From NCBI GenBank assembly GCA_013821525.1, contig JACDGR010000230.1, positions 1 through 5,819 on the forward strand: DNA of 5,819 nucleotides, written 5' to 3'. The notes beneath the pieces were generated by a model that was not told where the DNA came from, ran no database searches, and saw only the letters and a program-made list of their open reading frames with translations. Position 1 is the first letter of the stretch. Every line of letters starts with the position of its first letter. Shown piece after piece: positions 1 to 5,322 of the stretch. Source of the DNA: Actinomycetota bacterium. Lineage in GTDB: Bacteria; Actinomycetota; Thermoleophilia; Gaiellales; Gaiellaceae. The translations under genes and the position numbers were made by a program.

Positions 1-657
1 GGCAACGCCGGCGAATGCCGAGCCGATTGCGAGCACCTGCAGCTTGTAGGCGAGCACGTTCTTGCCAAGCGACGCCGCCGCATCCTCGTCCTCGCGGATG
101 GCGCGCAGCACACGGCCCCATGGTGTGCGTGCAGCGAGCCACATCAGCGTCAGCAGGACGAGGGCTACCGCCCAGACGAGGACGAGCATCGTCACGTCTT
201 TCGATCCGATGTGCAGCCAGCCGCCGGCGCGCGCCTGGAACCGCTCCCACTGCGCGTTGTACTGCGAGGCCTGCGTGACGCTCCCGAGCGCGATCGTGCC
301 CTGCGAACCGCCGGTGAGCGATTGCTCGTTCGTCGCGACGTAGCGCACGATCTCGCTGAACGCGATCGTGACGATCGCGAAGTAGTCCGCGCGTAGCCGC
401 AGCGACGGGATACCGAGCAGGAGTCCAGCCGCGGCCGCGGTCGCGATTGCGGCGGGTGCGGCGAGCCACATGCTCAGCCCCTCTTTGACGACGAGGATCG
501 CCATCGTGTACGCACCGATCGCCATGAACGCGACCTGGCCGAAGTTGAGCAGCCCCGTCAGCCCGAACTGGAGCTGGAGGCCGAGCGCCAGGATGGTGTA
601 GATGCCGGCGACAACACCGACGAACGCCCAGAACTCGCCGCTTGCAAGGGCGCTCAC
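1..657 (-). CDS. livM: Branched-chain amino-acid ABC transporter permease LivM, 3'-truncated by the window edge
   Basis: This is one of two membrane permeases of a high-affinity branched-chain-type amino-acid ABC importer, which moves substrate across the cytoplasmic membrane with LivH, two ATPases (LivG/LivF) and a binding protein. The 219 codons seen show the LivM signature: a hydrophobic N-terminus, then GLQLQFGLTGLLNFGQVAFM at residues 26-45 followed by AIGAYT. The cytoplasmic coupling loop with REDEDAAASLGKN lies near residues 188-200 and leads into YKLQVLAIGSAFAGVA at the edge. About 90-110 C-terminal residues are missing, judging from usual family length. The start is GTG at 657, chosen because it overlaps the livH stop as GTGA and the conserved core follows at once. 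The overlap implies translational coupling. Family assignment is firm; the substrate is not visible, since Liv-type permeases also serve amides, urea or other amino acids. Confidence 0.93.
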   Translation of the reverse strand, partial: MSALASGEFWAFVGVVAGIYTILALGLQLQFGLTGLLNFGQVAFMAIGAYTMAILVVKEGLSMWLAAPAAIATAAAAGLLLGIPSLRLRADYFAIVTIAFSEIVRYVATNEQSLTGGSQGTIALGSVTQASQYNAQWERFQARAGGWLHIGSKDVTMLVLVWAVALVLLTLMWLAARTPWGRVLRAIREDEDAAASLGKNVLAYKLQVLAIGSAFAGVA

Positions 658-1538
658 AGGACCCGCGCCCGACCGAAAAGCCCCTGCGGGCGGATCATCA
701 GACCCGCGGCGAGCACGACGAAGGCGACCACCGGCTTATAGACGGGATTAACGCCGCCGAAGAGCGGCGACCAGGTGGAGAGCTCCATCGCGATCCCGAG
801 GGTCAGACCGCCGGCCAGTGCGCCGTACGCACTGCCGATGCCGCCGAGCACGACGGCGGCGAAGATCGGCAGGAGCAGGGTGAAGCCGAAGTTCGGGTCG
901 AAGGTCGTCTGGGCGAGACCGGCGAGGATGCCTGCGACGCCGGCCAGCAACCCGGAGAGGATCCAGGTGAAGGCGATCGTGCGGCCGACGTCGATGCCTG
1001 CGACGGCCGCGAGCGTCCGGTCATCTGAGAGCGCCCGCATCGTCCGCCCGAGTGTCGTGCGCGCGAGGAAGAGACCGAGCGCCACGATGACGATCGCTGC
1101 GGCCAGGATCGTGATCCCCTGCGCCTGCGAGAGACGGACGCTGCCCAGCACGTACACCTTGTACGGGTCGACGCGATAGGTCTGCGGTTGCGGGCCGTAG
1201 GCGAGCAGGAGGCTCTGCCGAAGCACGAGCGCGAGGCCGATCGACGCGAGAAAGAGGCTCATGAAGCCGGCGCGGCGCCTGCGCAGCGGGCGCCAGAGCA
1301 CCACGTCGAGCGCCAGGGAAAGTGCAGCGGTCGCGAGCATCGCGAGCACCGCCGAGACGACCAGACCGAGCTTCAGCGGGCCGTTGAACGCATAGGCGGC
1401 GAGCGCACCGAACGCCATGAAGTCGCCGTAGGCGAAGTTGACGAGGCGGAGGATGGCGTAGACGATCGAGACGCCGACGGCGGCGATCGCGATCACGGAG
1501 CCGGTCACGAGGCCGTTGGCTAGGAGTTGCGCGAACAT
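654..1538 (-). CDS. livH: Branched-chain amino-acid ABC transporter permease LivH
   Basis: This is the partner permease of LivM, a 294-residue polytopic membrane protein of normal family length. Its N-terminus has the LivH pattern: hydrophobic helices with AILRLVNFAYGDFMAFGALA around residues 28-47. The cytoplasmic loop RALSDDRTLAAVAGIDVGR (168-186) is the expected ATPase-contacting EAA-like segment. It is followed by GGIGSAYGALAGG (232-244) and the typical C-terminal IRPQGLFGR (282-290). The ATG at 1538 directly abuts the TAG stop (1541-1539) of the upstream oxidoreductase with no gap, and the stop overlaps the livM GTG. The three genes are therefore almost certainly one transcript with coupled translation. 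No good Shine-Dalgarno sequence is seen before the ATG, which fits coupling. The transported substrate cannot be read from the sequence. Confidence 0.95.
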   Translation of the reverse strand: MFAQLLANGLVTGSVIAIAAVGVSIVYAILRLVNFAYGDFMAFGALAAYAFNGPLKLGLVVSAVLAMLATAALSLALDVVLWRPLRRRRAGFMSLFLASIGLALVLRQSLLLAYGPQPQTYRVDPYKVYVLGSVRLSQAQGITILAAAIVIVALGLFLARTTLGRTMRALSDDRTLAAVAGIDVGRTIAFTWILSGLLAGVAGILAGLAQTTFDPNFGFTLLLPIFAAVVLGGIGSAYGALAGGLTLGIAMELSTWSPLFGGVNPVYKPVVAFVVLAAGLMIRPQGLFGRARVL

Positions 1539-2603
1539 CTAGACGAGCTGCGGCTCGGGCACGAGGCGGTTATCGGCGAACCGGCCGGCGTCGAGCACGG
1601 CGAGCACGGGATCAGACTCACCGTCGAGGACGACGTCCGCGAGGATCCGCGCAACGGCGGGCGCGATCATGAAACCGTGCCCGCTGAAACCGGCCGCGAC
1701 GTACACCCCTTCGTCGACCTGCCCGAGGATCGGTTGGTGGTCGGGCGTCGTGTCGTACTCACCGCGGACGAACAGCGGGAACGAGACGTAGGTGAGCACC
1801 GGCAGCAGCTCCTCGACCATCGCTTTGACGTGCGCACGCCATTGCGGCTGCTGCGCTTCATCGCCGCGCGCGGCGAGGTCGGATGCGAGAACACGACCGT
1901 TGCCGAGCTGCTTCGCAGCGAAGTGCCGCTCGGCCGAGATGACGAGCGGCTCGAGCAGCCGCTCAGCGATCGGCTCGCTGTAGAAGAGATAGCGATCCTC
2001 GCGAACGATCGGCAGGCCGGGGACGAGCCGCGGCGTCTCGGCGCCCGCCGCGACGACGACGGAGCCTGCGTCGAGCTCGTCCAGGGAGAGAACGTCCTGA
2101 ATGCGGATGTCGAGCCCGGTCGCGAAAGCCTCCACCACTCCTTGCGGGCGGTCGAAGTAACCATCCTCTGCACACCACGCTCCGCCGAAGATCCCCTCGA
2201 CCCCGAGCCCCGGAACGAGCTCGGCGGCTTCGGAGGCCGTCACGATCCGAGAGGGGACGCCCGCTTTGTTCTGGACGCCGACGTTCGCGGTGAGGCGCGC
2301 CAGTGTCTCCTCCCCGTGGGCGAGGAAGAGATAGCCGCAGCGCCTGAAGCCGAGAGAGACACTCGGCCGCAGATGCTCGTCGGCTTCCGCGTAGAAGTCG
2401 GCCGACTCGCCGGCCAGGCGGCAAGCGATAGGTGTGCCCCACTGACGACGCACGCCGCCGGGCTGAACGCCCGACGCGCCGGAGCCGATCCCGCTGCGCT
2501 CGAACACCGCCACTCGGGCGCCGCGACGGGCGAGCTCTCGCGCGATCGCGAGCCCTACGACGCCCGCGCCGACGACTGCAACATCGAGAGAAGAGCCTGA
2601 CAC
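1539..2603 (-). CDS. FAD-dependent oxidoreductase of the DAO / sarcosine oxidase-like family
   Basis: This is a flavoenzyme expected to oxidise the C-N bond of an amine or amino acid in the cytoplasm. The 354-residue protein opens with a Rossmann FAD motif, VVGAGVVGLAIARELARRG (residues 10-28), and the ribose-binding acid E35 in VAVFE. SGASGVQPGGVRRQW follows near 40-55. The C-terminus carries TPDHQPILG and GFSGHGFMIAPAVARILA (about 286-323), typical of sarcosine oxidase beta and other DAO proteins. The second FAD strand region (VVVAAGAETPRL) is present, but the stretch before it is some 25-30 residues shorter than I would expect. The start is a GTG at 2603, placed seven codons before the FAD motif. 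The frame stays open upstream to 3029, but that extension has no recognisable domain. No clear ribosome binding site is visible. Direct abutment to livH suggests that its substrate is imported by the transporter; which amine is unknown. Confidence 0.88.
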   Translation of the reverse strand: MSGSSLDVAVVGAGVVGLAIARELARRGARVAVFERSGIGSGASGVQPGGVRRQWGTPIACRLAGESADFYAEADEHLRPSVSLGFRRCGYLFLAHGEETLARLTANVGVQNKAGVPSRIVTASEAAELVPGLGVEGIFGGAWCAEDGYFDRPQGVVEAFATGLDIRIQDVLSLDELDAGSVVVAAGAETPRLVPGLPIVREDRYLFYSEPIAERLLEPLVISAERHFAAKQLGNGRVLASDLAARGDEAQQPQWRAHVKAMVEELLPVLTYVSFPLFVRGEYDTTPDHQPILGQVDEGVYVAAGFSGHGFMIAPAVARILADVVLDGESDPVLAVLDAGRFADNRLVPEPQLV

Positions 2604-2641
2604 CGCCGCATCATGGCAGTCCCACCGCCGCAGGGAGGCGT

Positions 2642-2696
2642 ACCCGTGAGTGATCCACCGGGTCGCGTTTCTGCCCTGGCCTCCGAGGCCGCGGGC
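2642..2696 (-). promoter_or_regulatory. Hairpin-rich leader upstream of the oxidoreductase-liv operon
   Basis: The 340 bases between the recombinase remnant and the oxidoreductase start hold no convincing gene. Read on the minus strand, two strong stem-loops lie 39-93 bases ahead of the GTG. In the first (2673-2696), GCCC/GGGC encloses GGCCT/AGGCC with a three-base loop. In the second (2642-2663), ACCCG/CGGGT encloses GTG/CAC. A weaker GATGC/GCATC hairpin lies further upstream. They could be a regulatory leader or attenuator, but I cannot match them to a named riboswitch class, and GC-rich DNA forms hairpins by chance. Confidence 0.25.
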
Positions 2697-2872
2697 GCAC
2701 CCAACCAGGACTGAACTACCGGCCAGCGCGAGATGCTTGCGGGCATCTACGGAGCCCAACCGTCGCCGCGGCCAAGCACCTGCCGCAACCCGGTGCTGCC
2801 CGTCTCGATCGGCTGCCGCGTCCAGTCCCGCACACACGTGCCCTTTCGACCTCCTGGTTTGGTAGACGACGC

Positions 2873-2904
2873 TAGTAGGTGTGACCTCCTGGTCGCAGCC
2901 CAGG
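2873..2904 (+). repeat. Imperfect direct repeat, copy 1 (left of the recombinase/HicBA segment)
   Basis: TAGTAGGTGTGAC followed by CTCCTGGTCGCA matches copy 2 at 3775-3805 apart from one indel, one substitution and a few changes at the right end. Weaker similarity (13 of 22 positions) continues to the left, to about 2851. The right half can form a hairpin, CCTGG(2888-2892)/CCAGG(2900-2904), at the same position as one in copy 2. The 11-mer GACCTCCTGGT within this copy (2883-2893) also occurs exactly at 2848-2858. It could be an attachment-site half, an operator or a relic of duplication. Confidence 0.6.
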
Positions 2905-2943
2905 CGATGAACCTTCGCGCACATGCTGGGCGGCGCAGTGAGG

Positions 2944-3138
2944 TCAGGCCGGCTCAGCGAAGGGAACCTCCGAACGGATCGAATCGACCGCTTTCCGCAC
3001 GATGGTGGCTGACCACGCGGCTTGACCATGTGGCTTTCGTATCCCCCTGTCGTTCAGACCCTCGGCGATCTCCTCGAGTGACGTCCCTTTCTCAAGCATC
3101 CGTCTGATCCCGATACGACAGAGTCGTGGGTGACCTCT
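2944..3138 (-). pseudogene. C-terminal remnant of a serine recombinase (Recombinase/HTH-like module)
   Basis: A reading frame ending at 2944 encodes a stretch from about 3138 that begins DRGHPRL. It continues IRRMLEKGTSLEEIAEGLND, then RGIRKPHGQAAWSATIVRKA and VDSI. The pattern, a helix, G-x-S-L-x-x-IA-x-x-LN-x-x-GI, then a W and V-x-x-A, is that of the helix-turn-helix segment found after the catalytic domain in large serine recombinases and resolvase-like proteins. The catalytic N-terminal domain (the nucleophilic serine and the arginine cluster) is absent. The upstream sequence in this frame (to 3426) is compositionally poor, overlaps hicA and has no start close to the homologous part. I infer a decayed recombinase gene, inactive as it stands. 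A small stand-alone DNA-binding protein using an unusual start is the alternative. Confidence 0.55.
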
Positions 3139-3277
3139 GTCGCTCCGATATGCCGGCTTTGTCCGTGGGACCGCAGTGAGCAGGCCTTGCTGCTGCGGTC
3201 GGAGTGACGTCGACGTCTCCCGTTCGATGGAGGCTTCCCCAGCTGCAGGATTTCGCACCTCCGCCGATCTCGTGCGG

Positions 3278-3463
3278 TCAGGGCGCAGGGATCTCGAGTT
3301 GACGGCAGATCGCACGCACAAGACCCGGGCCGATCTCAGAGTGCCGTGGGACAGTCGTCGCCCGTAGCCGATCCACTGAGCGCCACTTCGTGTGCTTCGC
3401 GCCCTCGGCGACCTTCGTCGCTCCATGCTCCCGTAGGTGGCGCTCGAGATCCCTAAGCTTCAC
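3278..3463 (-). CDS. hicA: HicA family toxin (mRNA interferase) of a type II toxin-antitoxin system
   Basis: HicA toxins are small double-stranded-RNA-binding-fold RNases that cleave mRNA when not bound by HicB. The 61-residue product begins VKLRDLERHLREHGA, the usual first helix. GAKHTKW with the expected catalytic histidine at residue 24 follows, then a basic strand and TVPRHSEI (37-44), and it ends GLVRAICRQLEIP. All family landmarks are present and the length is normal, so it may well be active. The one oddity is that the loop after the catalytic histidine reads RSVDRLR where an NP-containing turn is common. The GTG start at 3463 overlaps the hicB stop as GTGA, giving antitoxin-first order and translational coupling. 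Repression by the HicB-HicA complex is expected from the family and is not shown here. Confidence 0.9.
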   Translation of the reverse strand: MKLRDLERHLREHGATKVAEGAKHTKWRSVDRLRATTVPRHSEIGPGLVRAICRQLEIPAP

Positions 3464-3687
3464 GCGACCATCGTGAGGTCAAGCGGTTCGGTCCGCTCAT
3501 CCAGGACGCCTGGATCATCGTCATCCGGCGTGAGCATGAGGCGAAGAGCGTCGATGACGCTCTCGCGTGCTTCCTCGCGTGTGCGTCCCTGGCTCAATGC
3601 TCCAGGTACCTCGATGACGCGGGCCACGACCCAGCCAGCCTCGTCAGGTTCATCGAAGGCGATCGTCAGGCGCAACGTGTTGCTCAT
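3460..3687 (-). CDS. hicB: HicB family antitoxin
   Basis: This is the antitoxin that binds and blocks HicA. The 75-residue protein has the compact HicB fold: strand LRLTIAFDEPDEAGWVVARV (residues 5-24), the conserved IEVPGALSQGRTREEA (25-40), then helix RESVIDALRLML and an acidic tail. No separate ribbon-helix-helix or HTH domain is visible after residue 53, so any operator binding would depend on the short tail or on another factor. The ATG at 3687 is chosen because the family strand begins within five residues and no other start exists in frame nearby. GGAG ends only one base before the ATG, too close to be a good ribosome binding site. The ATG also overlaps, as ATGA, the stop of an upstream frame, so coupling or leaderless-like initiation is possible. 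It lies directly upstream of and overlaps hicA. Confidence 0.88.
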   Translation of the reverse strand: MSNTLRLTIAFDEPDEAGWVVARVIEVPGALSQGRTREEARESVIDALRLMLTPDDDDPGVLDERTEPLDLTMVA

Positions 3688-3774
3688 ACTCCAAGGATAG
3701 CCCCTCGATGCCGTTGCGAGCCATATTCTTCGGGGTGAAGCTGAGCCGGTACTGCCTTGTTCAGCAAACGATGG

Positions 3775-3805
3775 TAGTAGGTGTGACGCCTGGTCGCACA
3801 CCAGA
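3775..3805 (+). repeat. Imperfect direct repeat, copy 2 (right of hicBA)
   Basis: TAGTAGGTGTGAC followed by GCCTGGTCGCA is in the same orientation as copy 1, about 900 bases away. An inverted repeat, CTGGT(3790-3794)/ACCAG(3800-3804), occupies the same place as the inverted repeat of copy 1 although the arms differ in sequence. It lies 88-118 bases upstream of the hicB start, so it could equally be an operator region for hicBA rather than the edge of an element. Confidence 0.6.
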
Positions 3806-4094
3806 ACAGAACGACGGGGGACCTTCCTCCGGCCCACGAGGGGACTTCTGGCGGCCAGGGCAACGGAGGGCTGGCCGATGCCTGGTCGCCGCACGTGAGC
3901 GGTGCGCCGACACATCCGTCGAAGCCGGTGTCGCCTAGGTGCGCAGCCTGATTGCATCCCGGTCGAGCGGTAGGCGCGTATCTCCACGAGCCGCAACCGT
4001 CGCAACGCAAGCCACCAGCGCGTTGCCAGGCCTGTGCGCCCGCGTCGACAGCGTCCGTGGCTGCCCACGCCCGGAACGAAACCGGGCCCACCTC

Positions 4095-4119
4095 AAAAGA
4101 GGTTATCGACGAAACCTCT
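4095..4119 (-). terminator. Probable rho-independent terminator after the secreted-protein gene
   Basis: On the minus strand a perfect seven-base stem, AGAGGTT/AACCTCT, with an eight-base loop is followed immediately by TTTT. It begins about 69 bases after the stop codon at 4188. The stem is short and only moderately GC-rich and the T-run is brief, so termination may be weak. Confidence 0.45.
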
Positions 4120-4187
4120 CGATCCTCCCTAGCCGGATCACCGCGCTCGCGACGGCGCAGACGGCCCAGCTCGAAGGAAGCCCCCGC

Positions 4188-4538
4188 CTACTTCAGCTTC
4201 GCGGTCCACTCGAAGATCGCGCCGCCCTTGTTCTCGCACTGGCCAGCGACGGCGGTCGCGGTGATGCACTGCCAGCCCGGCGGAGTCTTTGGCACTCCGC
4301 GCGTGGTGGTCAGCCGCACGAGCCACTTGAGCCCGAGCGCGCAGGCTGACGCGCGGTTGCCCTCCACTGTGTAGGCCGTGCCCTTCTGGTGGTGGTAAGA
4401 CCACGAAGTCCCCTTACCCACGACCTTGCAATTGGCGGCCTTCACCGAAGGCTGAGCACTCAATTGACGGGCGTTGGCGACAGACGTTGCGACGAGCGCG
4501 AGCAACAGCACAGCAGCGGCAAGACGACCCACCGACAT
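4188..4538 (-). CDS. Secreted four-cysteine protein, function unknown
   Basis: I do not recognise this 116-residue protein. It begins MSVGRLAAAVLLLALVATSV, a clear Sec signal peptide with a short basic start, a hydrophobic core and a likely signal peptidase I site after ANA at about residue 23. The mature part of about 93 residues has four cysteines (C37, C66, C91, C101), which suggests two disulphide bonds and an extracytoplasmic location. It contains several aromatic positions (W46, Y48, W72, W89, W111) and ends in a basic AKLK. No lipobox, catalytic motif or transmembrane segment follows the signal. The ATG at 4538 is chosen because it gives the signal peptide; the frame stays open to 4865, but that extension is Arg-rich and lacks features. 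A G-rich GGGG lies a few bases before the ATG. It appears monocistronic, with a hairpin and T-run downstream. Confidence 0.72.
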   Translation of the reverse strand: MSVGRLAAAVLLLALVATSVANARQLSAQPSVKAANCKVVGKGTSWSYHHQKGTAYTVEGNRASACALGLKWLVRLTTTRGVPKTPPGWQCITATAVAGQCENKGGAIFEWTAKLK

Positions 4539-4769
4539 AAAGACCCCATTTCCCGGACGCAATCGAAATGCCGGCTCAACGGCCTGCCAGCGGAGACGCA
4601 ACGACCTTACTCGTCTACGCCGTGCCACACAACCCGCAGCACGGCCGGCATCGAGGGCCCGCCGCCGCCTCGCCGTCCCGCCCCTGCAATGAGGGAGCGG
4701 GCGCGCCTGCCTCGATATGGCGACGCACGGGGCGGCGCATCTGGCGTTACCCCTCCTCGCACACAAGCT

Positions 4770-4788
4770 GCCGATCGGCGCTATCGGC
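4770..4788 (-). terminator. Hairpin downstream of the DUF2934-like gene, possible terminator
   Basis: GCCGAT(4770-4775) and ATCGGC(4783-4788) form a perfect six-base stem with a seven-base loop, about 34 bases past the stop of the minus-strand gene at 4822. No T-run follows on the minus strand, so this is either a weak or factor-dependent terminator or simply a chance hairpin. Confidence 0.25.
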
Positions 4789-4821
4789 GGCGTAGAAACG
4801 ATCGGCGTCGCTTCTCCGGCC

Positions 4822-4980
4822 TTACTGGGACGCGTTGAGTTCGGCGCGCAGTTCACGCTCTGCACGCGTCCAATTTTCTTCCGGTGTACCCGTGTCGTCC
4901 GTGAGGGAAATTTCGAACGCTCTTCGCGCGATCATTGCGTCGCTGACGTCGGGCCGGTCCCTCTTCTCTCGCTCGCTCAT
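4822..4980 (-). CDS. Small DUF2934-like protein
   Basis: This 52-residue cytoplasmic protein runs from MSEREKRDRPDVSDAMIARR to RAELNASQ. Residues 17-44 follow the DUF2934 pattern: a helix starting IARRAFEI, a turn with TDDTGTPEEN, then W37 and AEREL (40-44). The family usually shows I..RAYE....G.......W..AE.EL. The function of this family is unknown to me. The acidic/basic mix and helical propensity suggest a short two-helix protein. The ATG at 4980 is the only sensible start. GGGA occurs about 11 bases upstream, a long spacing for a ribosome binding site. It stands alone, divergent from the plus-strand gene at 5323. The antiparallel plus-strand frame over the same bases lacks recognisable features. 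Confidence 0.65.
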   Translation of the reverse strand: MSEREKRDRPDVSDAMIARRAFEISLTDDTGTPEENWTRAERELRAELNASQ

Positions 4981-5016
4981 AGGTTCACTGTTCCCGGCCT
5001 ATGGTTCATCAATCCG

Positions 5017-5157
5017 ATGAGGCGACCGAGGATTTGCGTGGAACTCGGTGATCTCGCATCCGTAGTGCCGGTCGTTTCGCACGCGTCTGACCGGATGCTG
5101 TATCGCTTAAAGCGAAAGGGATCGGTCACTGCGCAGCGTCTCGTTCACGGCGGCTGA
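5017..5157 (+). CDS. Possible small hypothetical protein, low confidence
   Basis: A 46-codon frame from ATG at 5017 to TGA at 5157 encodes MRRPRICVELGDLASVVPVV with a basic C-terminal half (YRLKRKGS). The composition is more protein-like than other chance frames nearby, but no homologous family is recognised. No ribosome binding site precedes the ATG, and third codon positions are less GC-rich than in the firm genes. It could be noise in the spacer between two divergent genes. Confidence 0.2.
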   Translation: MRRPRICVELGDLASVVPVVSHASDRMLYRLKRKGSVTAQRLVHGG

Positions 5158-5193
5158 TTCGCTTCAGTCCGGCGCCTGACGTGGGTAGAGGTG

Positions 5194-5310
5194 TCCGCCC
5201 CGGATGCGGTGGAGCCGGACGGCGGGTCGGGAAGCCAAACGATGGGTCCGGCCCGCGTCAGCCCACTCGGCGAGTGCCGGTTGGCTCAAGGCGTCCCCTG
5301 AGGCAGCCGA
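5194..5310 (+). promoter_or_regulatory. Hairpin-rich leader upstream of the HD-GYP-type gene
   Basis: Between 5158 and the ATG at 5323 there is no convincing gene. Three potential stem-loops line up on the plus strand. They are TCCGCC(5194-5199)/GGTGGA(5208-5213), CACTC(5264-5268)/GAGTG(5272-5276), and TTGGCT(5281-5286)/AGCCGA(5305-5310) with further internal pairing. The last ends 12 bases before the start codon and could influence ribosome access. I looked for the conserved core of the c-di-GMP (GEMM) riboswitch because of the gene downstream and did not find it, so regulation is only a possibility. Confidence 0.25.
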
Positions 5311-5322
5311 TAGAGCTGGGTA

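Larger units (their letters stand above)
3688..4187. other. Gene-poor stretch between hicB and the secreted-protein gene
   Basis: I find no convincing gene here on either strand. Several long open frames exist, but their products are rich in Arg, Pro and Ala without recognisable folds, as expected of chance frames in GC-rich DNA. The stretch contains the second direct-repeat copy (3775-3805), presumably the hicBA promoter on the minus strand, a short extra match to the repeat core (GCCTGGTCGC, 3880-3889) and a likely terminator for the secreted-protein gene (4095-4119). I could not pick a trustworthy -35/-10 pair. Confidence 0.5.

Noticed and set aside
642..2600. Long plus-strand frames antisense to livH and the oxidoreductase
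   Set aside because: They are shadows of GC-rich coding sequence; their products are charged, repetitive and lack any fold, while the minus-strand products are clear family members.
2700..2724. A tRNA-like stretch on the minus strand (GGCCGGTAGTTCAGTCC, resembling an acceptor and D-arm start)
   Set aside because: No anticodon stem-loop with a proper seven-base loop follows, there is no T-loop GGTTCRA, and no matching 3' acceptor strand, so it is not a tRNA gene and too little remains to call a tRNA fragment.
2604..3029. 142-codon N-terminal extension of the oxidoreductase frame
   Set aside because: The FAD-binding motif must lie near the N-terminus, the extension has no domain, and it crosses the repeat and the recombinase remnant. 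The GTG at 2603 gives the expected protein.
3684..4091. 135-codon minus-strand frame directly upstream of hicB
   Set aside because: Most of the product is Ala/Gly/Arg/Trp-rich without recognisable structure and no ribosome binding site was seen. Only its last 35 residues look protein-like, so I treat it as a chance frame.
4539..4865. N-terminal extension of the secreted-protein frame
   Set aside because: The extension is Arg-rich and featureless and would bury the signal peptide; the ATG at 4538 gives a normal exported protein. The bases 4539-4821 otherwise hold no gene that I can support.
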